DNA of 64,000 nt, taken from NCBI GenBank assembly GCA_964392265.1, contig CAYMOS010000001.1:124001-188000 (forward strand), written 5' to 3'. The position numbers and the translations under genes were made by a program. The notes under the pieces are model-generated. The model was given only the letters and a program-made list of their open reading frames with translations. It was not told the DNA's origin and searched no databases. Positions 26,907 to 35,532 of this stretch are shown here, one piece after another. This DNA comes from CALMAK01 sp964392265 (GTDB lineage: Bacteria; Patescibacteriota; Saccharimonadia; Saccharimonadales; Saccharimonadaceae). Position 1 is the stretch's first letter, and each line of letters opens with the position of its first letter.

Positions 26907-27040
26907 TATAATCAAACCGTCTAGAACTAAACATTAAAGGATGCGAGGCTATCCACCTGTAAAACGGGCAGCCGTTGCATAAGCAAGTGGATACCGTATC
27001 CCTGTTTAGGTCTAGACAGCCAGCAATGGCTGTCCTTTTT
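26907..27040 (+). ncRNA. Structured leader RNA / candidate riboswitch or small RNA
   Basis: An extended -10 (TGATATAAT, 26907-26912) precedes a predicted +1 near 26919. Bases 26919-26932 pair with 27004-27017 (13 of 14 bp), closing a domain with several internal hairpins (for example GGATA-CCG-TATCC near 26989 and TTGC-ATAA-GCAA near 26974). A strong terminator follows: GACAGCCA (27015-27022)/TGGCTGTC (27027-27034) then CTTTTT. The terminator shares GAC (27015-27017) with the closing stem, so the two compete at that edge. Downstream lies GGAG and the GTG of a small membrane protein. Not recognised as a known family. Confidence 0.55.
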
Positions 27041-27065
27041 ATTAACCCTAAGCAGGAGAGAGGTC

Positions 27066-27308
27066 GTGATCAAATCAAACACTGTCAAAGCATCTGACCA
27101 TGAATCGTACAATACACTAACTGTAGTATCGTTCCTATTGCCGATTGTTGGCATCATACTAGGAATCGTCTACTTGACGAAGACTACTCCCGAGGAGCGA
27201 AAGCTTGGTGAGCACTTGGTCGCATTCAGCATCTTCGCTGCTATCGTACAGGGCATTCTGTATGTGATGTTCGTCCCGCAGATGTTCATGTATAGGGTAT
27301 TCCCATAG
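27066..27308 (+). CDS. Small two-helix membrane protein
   Basis: 80 aa, GTG start at 27066 with AGGAGAGAGG just upstream. Polar N-terminus, a helix at about 22-42 (VVSFLLPIVGIILGIVYLT), a charged loop EERKLGEH, then a second helix at about 53-72. It lies directly behind the structured leader and its terminator, so its expression may depend on readthrough. Function unknown. Confidence 0.6.
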   Translation: MIKSNTVKASDHESYNTLTVVSFLLPIVGIILGIVYLTKTTPEERKLGEHLVAFSIFAAIVQGILYVMFVPQMFMYRVFP

Positions 27309-27386
27309 CTCGATGCTCGCCGAGGAATGAAAGAATAGGCCGCAGTTAGCTGCCTATTCTCATGAGTCTCGGAAGGTAAGGGTTAC

Positions 27387-28250
27387 CTAATGTATGTAGG
27401 CAATTCGATATAGCCCAGAATAACTCCCTTGCCATTTCATAGAGATATTGTTCTCCTCGCCGTGTTGATCGACTGCATCAAAATTTGCTACCTTTGATCC
27501 AACGTCAGCTTGAGAGCTTATTTTTCCGTCTGTGAAGATTATTTTTTTACTAGGATCTAGGGTGTAATGACGAATCTCATCCCCGCCACCCTGTTCAATC
27601 ATATCAAAATCATCCGTTATCTGGGTACGCGCTTCGCTATCTTTTGCGGTCAAGTAAGGTATCATCATCTTGGCAATTGCAAGATTACGTGGATCAGAGC
27701 TATCCATAGCAAGCTGGTACACCATACGAAGTTCAGAGGTCTTTAGTTCAATAAAAGCCTGAGGATCTTTTGCAAGGTATTCTCCGCCAGGGGTTAGTTC
27801 GTGACCGTTGGCATCAATATTGATCTGCAGGCCATTGGCGGTAAAGAATCTTTCGATAATATTTCGTTGTGAGTTAATGAATTTAGGGCTTTTCTTGTGT
27901 TCAAAGGAGGACAAGGGATGATCTATCGTCAACTCACCTGGCTTGTTATCCCAACCTTCAAATTCTTCGTAATCAACCTTGATCTTTTCGTAGTTGGTGT
28001 CATCTTGATCACCGTGGTCAACGTCTTCCTGGTGTTCGGCATTTTCATGGTCTTCGTTAGTTTTATCGTCGGACTGATTGCCTTCACCTGGGTTTGCGGA
28101 TGCAGAGACACTAGGGCGCTCAACTGGCGCGGCGCTGACTGGTCCGCAGCCCGCAAGGGCTAGTCCCGCCATTAATGCCACGGTGGTATTTCTGATTCTC
28201 GGTCGCCTAAAAATATCTAAAGGATTTCTTGTGCCAGATCGTTCGCCCAT
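27387..28250 (-). CDS. Putative lipoprotein with acidic His-rich linker
   Basis: 287 aa. The N-terminal signal carries a lipobox (GLALAGCG, Cys35), so it should be lipid-anchored outside the membrane. Residues ~50-85 are Asp/Glu/His/Asn-rich, which might bind metal or act as a spacer. The rest is a folded domain without a recognised motif. AAGGAG lies upstream, and a TATAAT lies further upstream on the minus strand. Confidence 0.65.
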   Translation of the reverse strand: MGERSGTRNPLDIFRRPRIRNTTVALMAGLALAGCGPVSAAPVERPSVSASANPGEGNQSDDKTNEDHENAEHQEDVDHGDQDDTNYEKIKVDYEEFEGWDNKPGELTIDHPLSSFEHKKSPKFINSQRNIIERFFTANGLQINIDANGHELTPGGEYLAKDPQAFIELKTSELRMVYQLAMDSSDPRNLAIAKMMIPYLTAKDSEARTQITDDFDMIEQGGGDEIRHYTLDPSKKIIFTDGKISSQADVGSKVANFDAVDQHGEENNISMKWQGSYSGLYRIAYIH

Positions 28251-28376
28251 AATGTTGTATCTGCTCCTTATAATTTAAGTAGATAGTACTATTATACACC
28301 AAAAATGATAATATTGCAATACCCTCACGGTTTTTTATTGCTCCAGGGGCGATTATGTTGTATCGTGATTATAGTG

Positions 28377-28781
28377 ATGAAGAAAATACACACATATATA
28401 GTACTAGCCCTTGTGGCGATAGGATGTGTCAGCCTGGCCGCCCCAGTGGTAACGAATGCCAATGCAGCTGATGAAGAGTTAAAGTGTGGCGTTTTGCCTC
28501 CTTCTATTTGCGGTGCCGCCAAGAAAGGTGATGATAAAACTGTCGAAGATACTGGTGTATGGAAGCTTCTCCTTTTGGTGGTGAATATTATGACAGCAGG
28601 CGCGGCAATTGCGGCGGTTGGTGGTATCGTCTACGGGGCGGTGATGTACACCACCGCAGGTGGTAACCAAGAGCAGGTAAAAAAAGCTAGAGGTATTATT
28701 ACGAATGTTGTTATAGGTGTTGTTGCGTTTGCGGCGATGTATGCCCTCTTGCAGTGGCTTGTCCCCGGAGGGATATTCTAA
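28377..28781 (+). CDS. VirB2/TrbC-like pilin protein
   Basis: 134 aa from the ATG at 28377 (an in-frame upstream start at 28305 lacks a signal sequence). Signal peptide (about 1-27, ending in ANA), a short Cys-containing segment, then two hydrophobic helices around VGGIVYGAVMYTTAGGNQEQVKKAR. This is the helix-loop-helix of small T4SS pilins, in which the loop faces the cytoplasm. It is the first gene of a pilin array and its stop abuts the next ATG. Confidence 0.75.
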   Translation: MKKIHTYIVLALVAIGCVSLAAPVVTNANAADEELKCGVLPPSICGAAKKGDDKTVEDTGVWKLLLLVVNIMTAGAAIAAVGGIVYGAVMYTTAGGNQEQVKKARGIITNVVIGVVAFAAMYALLQWLVPGGIF

Positions 28782-29474
28782 ATGTTTAAAAAGATAAAAC
28801 TGTCCTTACTGGGTGGTATGATGTTCGCCAGCTTGTTCGGTGGTATTGTCGGGGCGACGATCCCTACTGGCCAAGCGGCGGCAGCCTGTGATAATGCAAT
28901 TCTTGGCATTCCGCCATGGTATAAGAATATGACCGAGGGGACCGGTAAAGACTGTAAAATCAAATCCCCTCCCAAGACAGACGAAGGACTGACTAAATAT
29001 ATATGGACGATCGCTCTTAACGTTGTCGAGATTATTCTTCGCATCGTTGCGTATGCGGCAGTGATATACATTATTTATGGTGGATTTCTCTATATCACCA
29101 GTAGCGGGAATGCTGAGATGGTATCCCGTGCACTTAAGACGATCATGAACGCGGCAATTGGCTTTGCAATTGCGCTTAGTGCGGTCGCCTTAAAGAATTT
29201 TGTCTGGCAATTGGTTGTGGCGGGATCAAACGAGTTTGGTATTCCAGAACAGTCAGGAAGCGATATATTATTTAATGCATTAAACCTTGCCTACTTTATT
29301 GCTGGGGCGCTAGCGGTGATAATGGTGGTCATTGGCGGGCTTAATTATGTTCTGTCGTCAGGTGATACGAGTAAGGTAGTGAAGGCAAAGAATACAATAC
29401 TGTATGCTGTGATCGGTATCGCCGTGATTGTTTTTGCTTTTGCAATTACGACCTTTATCAGCAAAAGTTTCTAA
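28782..29474 (+). CDS. Tandem two-domain VirB2/TrbC-like pilin
   Basis: 230 aa. After a signal peptide it holds two copies of the pilin helix-loop-helix in one chain: IIYGGFLYITSSGNAEMVSRALK (about 100-122) and VIGGLNYVLSSGDTSKVVKAKN (about 184-205). Each is flanked by hydrophobic helices. Neighbouring pilins have one copy, so this is a fusion or internal duplication. It directly follows the first pilin with no spacer. Confidence 0.75.
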   Translation: MFKKIKLSLLGGMMFASLFGGIVGATIPTGQAAAACDNAILGIPPWYKNMTEGTGKDCKIKSPPKTDEGLTKYIWTIALNVVEIILRIVAYAAVIYIIYGGFLYITSSGNAEMVSRALKTIMNAAIGFAIALSAVALKNFVWQLVVAGSNEFGIPEQSGSDILFNALNLAYFIAGALAVIMVVIGGLNYVLSSGDTSKVVKAKNTILYAVIGIAVIVFAFAITTFISKSF

Positions 29475-29486
29475 AGGAGAAAAAGG

Positions 29487-29870
29487 ATGAAGAAAATCAA
29501 ACAATTCGCACTCGCTGCCCTACTGATTACCAGTGCGCTGGCAGGTTTTGCCTCTACAACACCCGTCCAGGCGGCCTTGGATCCTTGTGACATTGATCCG
29601 GCTTCGCAGATTTGTGCCGACAAACCAAAAGAGATCGACAATGTATTCAAAACGATTATTAACGTCCTCCTCTTTGTCGTTGGAGCGATAGCGGTGATTG
29701 TTATCATTGTTTCGGGTATTCGTTATGCAACGTCGGGGGGCAATGCAACAAATGTCACCGCAGCAAAAAACACTCTTTTATACGCCGTGATTGGTCTGGT
29801 GGTAGCAATCTTTGCCTGGGCGATTGTTAACTGGGTGTTTGGTGTGGCGTCAACCGGTAATGTCTCGTAG
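29487..29870 (+). CDS. VirB2/TrbC-like pilin protein
   Basis: 127 aa. Signal peptide to about residue 27 (PVQAALD), Cys-containing DPCDIDPASQICAD segment, then the helix-loop-helix IVSGIRYATSGGNATNVTAAKN. AAAGGAGAAAAAGG precedes the ATG. Same operon as the two pilins upstream. Confidence 0.78.
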   Translation: MKKIKQFALAALLITSALAGFASTTPVQAALDPCDIDPASQICADKPKEIDNVFKTIINVLLFVVGAIAVIVIIVSGIRYATSGGNATNVTAAKNTLLYAVIGLVVAIFAWAIVNWVFGVASTGNVS

Positions 29871-29923
29871 GGCTTGCTCGTAAGACATTAACAAAATAAT
29901 CGATACCTGGTATTATGTAAAAC

Positions 29924-30349
29924 ATGATTCAGCAAATGAAAGGAAAGAAGAAAACGATGAAGAAAACAATTCGAACTGCCCTTGCGGGGTTGTTGCTTGT
30001 TCCTGTGCTGGCCCTTGGGGTGAGTACGGTAACGGGTGTCTCTGAGGCGAGCGCGCAAATTGGTAAAGGTTTGAACGCGACGAATACCGGCCAAGGACCA
30101 AGGAACCTTACTGGTAGTAATGGTGTATTCCTCACGGTTGTCAATGTGCTATTGTTTATCATCGGTGCCATTTCAGTCATCATGCTGATCTACGGAGGTA
30201 TTCGCTACACGACTTCTGGTGGTAATGCCAATAACGTCACTGCAGCCAAGAATACCATCATGTATGCAATCATTGGTCTGATCGTAGCCATCTTTGCATT
30301 TGCTATCGTCAACTGGGTTGTGACGGCTGCCTCAAACGGTACAGCCTAA
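29924..30349 (+). CDS. VirB2/TrbC-like pilin, copy 1 of an identical tandem pair
   Basis: 141 aa from ATG 29924, or 130 aa from ATG 29957. An extended -10 (TGG-TATTAT, 29911-29916) places +1 at 29924, favouring a leaderless start; AGGAAAG before 29957 favours the shorter form. Signal peptide (LAGLLLVPVLALGVSTVTGVSEASAQ is its core), then LIYGGIRYTTSGGNANNVTAAKN between two helices. The mature region is identical to the next gene, also at DNA level. Confidence 0.78.
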   Translation: MIQQMKGKKKTMKKTIRTALAGLLLVPVLALGVSTVTGVSEASAQIGKGLNATNTGQGPRNLTGSNGVFLTVVNVLLFIIGAISVIMLIYGGIRYTTSGGNANNVTAAKNTIMYAIIGLIVAIFAFAIVNWVVTAASNGTA

Positions 30350-30362
30350 TAACAGCTATCTG

Positions 30363-30392
30363 ACAAAGAACCCCTCTCAAGGGGTTCTTTGT
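30363..30392 (+). terminator. Intrinsic terminator after pilin copy 1
   Basis: Twelve-bp stem ACAAAGAACCCC / GGGGTTCTTTGT with a 6-nt loop (30363-30374 and 30381-30392), with T-rich 3' side. It separates the two identical pilin genes into independent transcripts. Confidence 0.75.
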
Positions 30393-30453
30393 TTATGAAC
30401 GACCTTTCTTTTGTGAGATATTCAAAGTTATGCGCACCTGATATAATGTAGGT

Positions 30454-30879
30454 ATGATTCAAAACATGAAAGGAAAGAAGAAAGAAATGAAGAAAACAAT
30501 TCGAACTGCCCTTGCGGGGTTGTTGCTTGTTCCTGTGCTGGCCCTTGGGGTGAGTACGGTAACGGGTGTCTCTGAGGCGAGCGCGCAAATTGGTAAAGGT
30601 TTGAACGCGACGAATACCGGCCAAGGACCAAGGAACCTTACTGGTAGTAATGGTGTATTCCTCACGGTTGTCAATGTGCTATTGTTTATCATCGGTGCCA
30701 TTTCAGTCATCATGCTGATCTACGGAGGTATTCGCTACACGACTTCTGGTGGTAATGCCAATAACGTCACTGCAGCCAAGAATACCATCATGTATGCAAT
30801 CATTGGTCTGATCGTAGCCATCTTTGCATTTGCTATCGTCAACTGGGTTGTGACGGCTGCCTCAAACGGTACAGCCTAA
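30454..30879 (+). CDS. VirB2/TrbC-like pilin, copy 2 of an identical tandem pair
   Basis: 141 aa. It differs from copy 1 only in the first 11 residues (MIQNMKGKKKE instead of MIQQMKGKKKT); from MKKTIRT onward protein and DNA are identical. It has its own extended -10 TGATATAAT (TATAAT 30442-30447), 6 nt before the ATG, so it is probably leaderless. The separate promoters allow different expression of the same pilin. Confidence 0.78.
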   Translation: MIQNMKGKKKEMKKTIRTALAGLLLVPVLALGVSTVTGVSEASAQIGKGLNATNTGQGPRNLTGSNGVFLTVVNVLLFIIGAISVIMLIYGGIRYTTSGGNANNVTAAKNTIMYAIIGLIVAIFAFAIVNWVVTAASNGTA

Positions 30880-30901
30880 GACTTCGTTATTTATCGCATT
30901 C

Positions 30902-30930
30902 AAAACTCCCCTTCTCTAGGGGAGTTTTTG
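30902..30930 (+). terminator. Intrinsic terminator after pilin copy 2
   Basis: AAAACTCCCC (30902-30911) pairs with GGGGAGTTTT (30919-30928) across TTCTCTA, with a T-run at the 3' end. Confidence 0.8.
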
Positions 30931-30953
30931 ATAATACGGCCAAAGTTTGGATA

Positions 30954-30990
30954 TAAAAAAATACCCTGCCTAATATTGCAGGGTATTTTT
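30954..30990 (-). terminator. Terminator of hsp20 (bidirectional)
   Basis: ATACCCTGC (30961-30969) pairs with GCAGGGTAT (30978-30986). T-runs flank both sides: seven T on the minus strand, four after it on the plus strand. It lies 18 nt past the hsp20 stop. Confidence 0.75.
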
Positions 30991-31008
30991 ATGATCACAT
31001 TGACTGAT

Positions 31009-31476
31009 TTACAATACCTGGATCTTCTTAGCTTGTTCTTGCTGGACCTTAGGAAACGTAATCGACAGTACGCCATCTTTTAGAGAAGCTTGCGCCTCGT
31101 CTTCCTTCACAGCAACTGGCAGGGCGACGGTGCGGCTGAATTCACCCCAATAACATTCCTGGATATGCCAGTTGGTTGCATCGGTGTCGTCACCACTTGA
31201 TAGAGTGCCGCTAACGGTTAGGATACCGTCAGAAATACTGACATCAAGGTCTTCCTTGTTGACACCCGCGGTGCGGGCTTTAACGACGAGGGTCTCGTCG
31301 GTTTCATAGACATCAACAGCCAGTTGTCCTGGAAAGTCATCATCAGCTTCTTCCCATGTGTCATCTGCTGGCGCTGGCGCTACGGTTGGTTGGTCGGTCG
31401 CTGTTAGGTCGTCGTTCAGGAACGCCGCTGCAAGCTCATCCTCGATCAAGAGATCGTCATTTTGTTTACGGGCCAT
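31009..31476 (-). CDS. Hsp20/alpha-crystallin small heat-shock protein
   Basis: 155 aa from ATG 31476, chosen because GGAGGAA precedes it (the longer frame to 31620 runs into the divergent promoter region). The acidic N-terminal arm (about 1-50) is followed by an alpha-crystallin domain: VDVYETDETLVVKARTAGVNKEDLDVSISDG, FSRTVALPVAV and ASLKDGVLSITFPK. A holdase chaperone that keeps unfolded proteins soluble. A CTATT-GACA-AATAG inverted repeat (31503-31516) upstream may be an operator. Confidence 0.9.
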   Translation of the reverse strand: MARKQNDDLLIEDELAAAFLNDDLTATDQPTVAPAPADDTWEEADDDFPGQLAVDVYETDETLVVKARTAGVNKEDLDVSISDGILTVSGTLSSGDDTDATNWHIQECYWGEFSRTVALPVAVKEDEAQASLKDGVLSITFPKVQQEQAKKIQVL

Positions 31477-31584
31477 GATATTCCTCCACTTTTCTCTAGG
31501 CTCTATTGACAAATAGTCTCTATCAGTATAACCGAGTATTACGCTATAATCAACCGTATAAGGGGGTGAAACGTAAAAAACACA

Positions 31585-32265
31585 ATGGTAGATGCTGTCT
31601 TGGCCTTGATCGCTCCGCACTACTGTTATGGGTGTGGTGTAATTGGTGAAATTCTATGCAAAAATTGTAAATATAACATCACTAATGAAGTATTTCCTGT
31701 CTGTGCGGGTTGCCAAGGCCCCGCCCTCCATAACGGGATGTGCGGGAGATGCAAGTTGCCGTTTGATCGTGTATGGATTGTTGATGGCTATCATGGACCG
31801 CTCGGTGAGGCGATTAAGGGGATGAAAATTCTCTCGATGCGTCAGGTGGCAATTACCTTGGGTGAAGTAATGGTAGATGCGCTTCCCGCCTTACCTTCTC
31901 ATGTGGTTATTGTGCCCATTCCGACCGTCAGGTCTCATGTTCGCCAGCGAGGGTTTGATCACACGAAGCTGATTGCCAAGGTGGTCAGTGAGCGTCGGAA
32001 GGTTCGACTAGAGGAAGTGCTGCGACGTAAAGGCTACGCCGCTCAGCGCGGCGCGACTGCTCCTCAGCGTCGAAGGCAAGCCAAAGAAGCTTTTACGGTT
32101 CAAAAACCTCTAGATCCCGACCTTGTATATTTATTGGTCGATGACGTGATCACCACCAGTGCTACGGTTCGTGAAGCCAGTCGTCAATTACGTATGGCAG
32201 GTGCTCACCACGTCTGGGTGGCCGCCTTGACGCGCGAGACTCTCGACGACGAGGGTCGTATCTGA
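31585..32265 (+). CDS. ComF-family phosphoribosyltransferase
   Basis: 226 aa. The N-terminal zinc module has CYGCG, CKNC, CAGC and CGRC pairs (residues about 12-60). The C-terminal phosphoribosyltransferase-like fold has the PRPP-binding motif VYLLVDDVITTSATVREAS. ComF proteins accompany DNA uptake; whether it binds PRPP is not known. TATAAT at 31545-31550 supplies a promoter. Confidence 0.85.
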   Translation: MVDAVLALIAPHYCYGCGVIGEILCKNCKYNITNEVFPVCAGCQGPALHNGMCGRCKLPFDRVWIVDGYHGPLGEAIKGMKILSMRQVAITLGEVMVDALPALPSHVVIVPIPTVRSHVRQRGFDHTKLIAKVVSERRKVRLEEVLRRKGYAAQRGATAPQRRRQAKEAFTVQKPLDPDLVYLLVDDVITTSATVREASRQLRMAGAHHVWVAALTRETLDDEGRI

Positions 32266-32287
32266 TAGAATAGGTCGGTACCATTCT

Positions 32288-32412
<125 letters not shown>

Positions 32413-32418
32413 GTATGG

Positions 32419-32554
32419 GTTTGAATCCTCGGGCAATACGTAGTATTGCGACCGAGGGTTCGGCGTAAGGAGTGAAACGAAAATGTGTTTACATATTTTC
32501 GTAAACGACCGGAGGAGCCAGCTTGCTGGCGATATCCCTCCCTCTCCGCCAAGA
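32419..32554 (+). repeat. Interrupted 3'-half copy of tRNA-Ser(TGA) with structured insert (element A)
   Basis: Beyond the terminator lies an inverted T-arm copy (about 32419-32431), then a hairpin CAATAC-GTA-GTATTG. Next is a direct T-arm copy ending ACCGAGGGTTCG (32451-32462), a 71-nt insert (32463-32533, starting GCGTAAGG and ending GGCGAT), and then 21 nt (32534-32554) identical to the tRNA 3' end and its flank (32360-32380). The insert thus sits in the T loop of a partial tRNA copy. Confidence 0.65.
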
Positions 32555-32584
32555 AAAATGACCCCGTATGGGGTCATTTTTCTT
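32551..32584 (+). terminator. Second hairpin terminator after element A
   Basis: Fifteen-bp stem AAGAAAAATGACCCC / GGGGTCATTTTTCTT with a GTAT loop, placed relative to the copied tRNA end just as the first terminator is to the real tRNA. Confidence 0.7.
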
Positions 32585-32630
32585 GGCAAACGGGCCGGAT
32601 CCAAACCCCCGGTATGCTATGCTATATCCT

Positions 32631-34172
32631 ATGTGGCCCTGGCTGAAAAAACACAAAAAAGAAATGTTTCTCATAGCAGGCGCAATTATACTGTACCTAT
32701 TACTCTGCCTATATGACCTTACGAAGGCCTCTCTATGGTTTGATGAGGCGTACAGCGTGTGGATTATTGGCTTTCCACCTCTCGAACTACTTTCTATCAC
32801 TGCGCAGGACATCCATCCGCCGCTCTATTACCTGATCCTTCAGGGCTGGTCGCTATTGTTTGGAAATAGTGAGTGGGCGATACGTTGTTTGAGTGTTCTT
32901 TTTGGTGCGGGTGTGGTGATTGTTTCGTATGGTATCGCGCGCCAGTTATTACGAGCGAAATATGCATGGCTGGTGCCCTACTTTGTGGCCATTTCACCTA
33001 TGTTAGTGCGATATGGTCGTGAGGCGCGAATGTACACCCTCCTGACGTTATTAATCGTTGTAGCGATATATATTGTCATGCGGGCGAGTTCAGCCAATAA
33101 TGAACGCCGCTTGTGGCGGGTACATGGTCTGATTGTAGGGCTGGGGCTGCTGACGCACTACCTGATGCCTATTTATTGGGTTGCCCAGTGGGTGTGGGTA
33201 GCACTAAAGGTATATCGATCAGGAGAACGTCGATGGCGACAAATCGTTATGCCTAGCTACTGGAAATCTTCCTGTCTCGTCACCCTCCTGACGGCTGCAG
33301 TATGGTTGCCAATTATTCTTACGGCAGCCGCCACCAAACAAATTGTTGGTTTTTGGATTCCCCCGGTTAATCTGGTGACGCTAGGTGATACAGTGACAAG
33401 GACATTTACTTACGAGCCGATCGCGCATCTTGCGTGGTGGGAAATAGGCCTCGTTGTCATAGCTGTCACTGCCATTCTCTTTACGTTGTTATATATACTA
33501 CGAAAGCGTCTTGTGAAAAATAATACCCAGATGTCACTCCTTGTGATAAGTGTTATTGTACCGCCCGCTCTCCTTGTTGTTCTGTCTCTTCCGCCTCTGG
33601 TGTCAAAGTACTATGATCGGTATCTTGTACCAAGTATGGTGATCGGATCAATTGTCATTGCGGTTCTGTGTGTTGCTACGATTGCTAGTAAAAAATATAA
33701 GATACGCCTCTTGGGTGCCACCTTGGCGATAACGTACCTTGTGCTGAGTGCTATAGGGATAACAAATGTGTATTTGAGAGGAAATTACAATGAATTTGAC
33801 GGTACGACGAGTGTTCGGCAAATCATGAGTGAAATAAAAGCAATCGACAGCCGGAGCCCTGTCTATGTCGTTAATCCTGGAATAGCAGTGATAGCAGAAT
33901 ATTATGGCAAACAGGAAGGTCTTGTTGTCTATGGTCTCAATCGGTTTGTTGCCTATGAACCAGACGACATAAAGAGAAGCATGGTTGAAGTGCAAGCGGC
34001 GCACAAAGAGAAGACAATTTGGGTAATCGACCACGTGCGACCGCAAAAGGTCAGCATGCGGCCAATGGCGTGGGAAGCAATACCTCGTGCGTGGCACCAG
34101 CAAGATGATATACGATATGATTATTCGCCAGACGAACCATCCTACCGTGCGGTACGATATACGGTAAAATAA
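32631..34172 (+). CDS. GT-C membrane glycosyltransferase (PMT/ArnT-like, GT39-type)
   Basis: 513 aa from ATG 32631, about ten membrane helices. The first loop has SLWFDEAYS and QDIHPPLYYLIL, the acidic motif and HPP typical of dolichyl/undecaprenyl-phosphate-sugar dependent transferases (GT39/ArnT group). It probably moves a lipid-linked sugar to a surface acceptor. A TATGCT box (32618-32623) ends 7 nt before the ATG, so the mRNA may be leaderless. The next gene starts 4 nt later. Confidence 0.8.
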   Translation: MWPWLKKHKKEMFLIAGAIILYLLLCLYDLTKASLWFDEAYSVWIIGFPPLELLSITAQDIHPPLYYLILQGWSLLFGNSEWAIRCLSVLFGAGVVIVSYGIARQLLRAKYAWLVPYFVAISPMLVRYGREARMYTLLTLLIVVAIYIVMRASSANNERRLWRVHGLIVGLGLLTHYLMPIYWVAQWVWVALKVYRSGERRWRQIVMPSYWKSSCLVTLLTAAVWLPIILTAAATKQIVGFWIPPVNLVTLGDTVTRTFTYEPIAHLAWWEIGLVVIAVTAILFTLLYILRKRLVKNNTQMSLLVISVIVPPALLVVLSLPPLVSKYYDRYLVPSMVIGSIVIAVLCVATIASKKYKIRLLGATLAITYLVLSAIGITNVYLRGNYNEFDGTTSVRQIMSEIKAIDSRSPVYVVNPGIAVIAEYYGKQEGLVVYGLNRFVAYEPDDIKRSMVEVQAAHKEKTIWVIDHVRPQKVSMRPMAWEAIPRAWHQQDDIRYDYSPDEPSYRAVRYTVK

Positions 34173-34176
34173 CTAT

Positions 34177-35529
34177 ATGATGCAAGCAATCCATAGAACT
34201 ATAATGACCCATCGACGACCGTTGTTGTTTGTCGGTATTTTTATCATCTTTTTCTTATGGTCGTACATCACACTTGATTCAGATTTTGGTTGGCACCTCA
34301 GGTCGGGCCAATATTTTATTGATCATGGAGTGCCAAAATATGACATTTTTACCTACACGGCCGGTAATTTTCACTGGGTAAATCATGAATGGCTGAGTGA
34401 TATCGTCGTGGCTCTTGTGTATCATGTTGGTTCGTTTGAACTGCTTTCTGTGCTTTATGCCGGTATGTGGACGGCAGCAATTGCTATCATGGGTCGCAAG
34501 GTCCACCCGGCGTTTCTTATCGCGGCGAGCGTGGCGATATTACCCTTTGCAGGAGTACGCGCCCTGACGTGGTCGGTACTAGGTTTGGCACTCCTTGCCC
34601 TCATTATTCGCCAGAAGAATAAGAAATGGCGTGTGCTTATTCCTTTGTTATTTCTCGTCTGGGCGAATTTTCACGGAAGCTTCTTGATCGGTATTGCGTA
34701 TGGAGGGTGGCAGGTAATCCGGGAGAAGTCGTGGAAACTGGCAGTGATCGGGGTGATCGCACTTGCCATGACGTTTGTGAACCCCTACGGTGCCGAACTA
34801 TATACCGAGGTGTTTCGGACGATGTTTGATGGTGATTTGCATGCAACCATTAACGAATGGGCACGTTTTGCAATTCCACTTGCCGCTGTGCCGTATGTAC
34901 TGACATGGGTGGGACTAACTATCTACCGTAACCAGCGGGATTGGCGGAGGTATATTCGTTTTGAGACGTTATTATTTATCATGGCGGTTACGAGCGTGCG
35001 TATGACCCCTCTATTTATCCTCAGTTCTCTCGCTGGTCTTCAGCAAACGACAGAGGAAATCGGTGATGCTTTGCCTAAAAAAGACCGCCCGAGGGGACGC
35101 CAGGTCGCCAAGATAGCAGCATTAGTACTGGTCGCAGTAACATTGGTGCTGCCAGTTATTGAGACGGTTGCAAAAAGTGGTGCAAGCCGTGGCTACCCAG
35201 CCCACGCTGTGCAGTATCTGACAGATCACCCTTGTCGCGGGAATCTTTTTAATTCGTATAACTACGGCGGGTATCTTATTTGGCAACTGCCGAGCCATAA
35301 GGTATATATCGACGGTCGTATGCCTAGTTGGGAACACGAGACAGGCACCTATATGAAGGATTACAATAAAGTGCTAAGTGACGAAGTATTTCGCGCCCAA
35401 CAATTCGAAAAGTATGGCATCACCTGTGTCCTTATCGAAAAGGACACTGACATGTTTCGCCAATTAAAAGATCAGGGTTGGCAAATAAAAGCCGAAGATA
35501 GTACTTCCAATTTACTTATCAAGCCGTAA
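34177..35529 (+). CDS. GT-C-like polytopic membrane protein
   Basis: 450 aa with about nine membrane helices and a soluble C-terminal domain of roughly 100 residues. The N-terminal loop DSDFGWHLRSGQYFIDHGVPKYD followed by WVNHEWLSD is a recurrent signature of uncharacterised GT-C-like proteins, with the acidic DSDF as candidate catalytic site. It is paired with the 32631 gene, which suggests a shared glycosylation task. The biochemical role is not known. Confidence 0.65.
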   Translation: MMQAIHRTIMTHRRPLLFVGIFIIFFLWSYITLDSDFGWHLRSGQYFIDHGVPKYDIFTYTAGNFHWVNHEWLSDIVVALVYHVGSFELLSVLYAGMWTAAIAIMGRKVHPAFLIAASVAILPFAGVRALTWSVLGLALLALIIRQKNKKWRVLIPLLFLVWANFHGSFLIGIAYGGWQVIREKSWKLAVIGVIALAMTFVNPYGAELYTEVFRTMFDGDLHATINEWARFAIPLAAVPYVLTWVGLTIYRNQRDWRRYIRFETLLFIMAVTSVRMTPLFILSSLAGLQQTTEEIGDALPKKDRPRGRQVAKIAALVLVAVTLVLPVIETVAKSGASRGYPAHAVQYLTDHPCRGNLFNSYNYGGYLIWQLPSHKVYIDGRMPSWEHETGTYMKDYNKVLSDEVFRAQQFEKYGITCVLIEKDTDMFRQLKDQGWQIKAEDSTSNLLIKP

Positions 35530-35532
35530 GGG

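Noticed and set aside
29957..30879. Identical pilin copies as a simple assembly duplication
   Set aside because: Different promoters, first 11 codons, terminators and flanks make two real loci more likely, though long reads should confirm.
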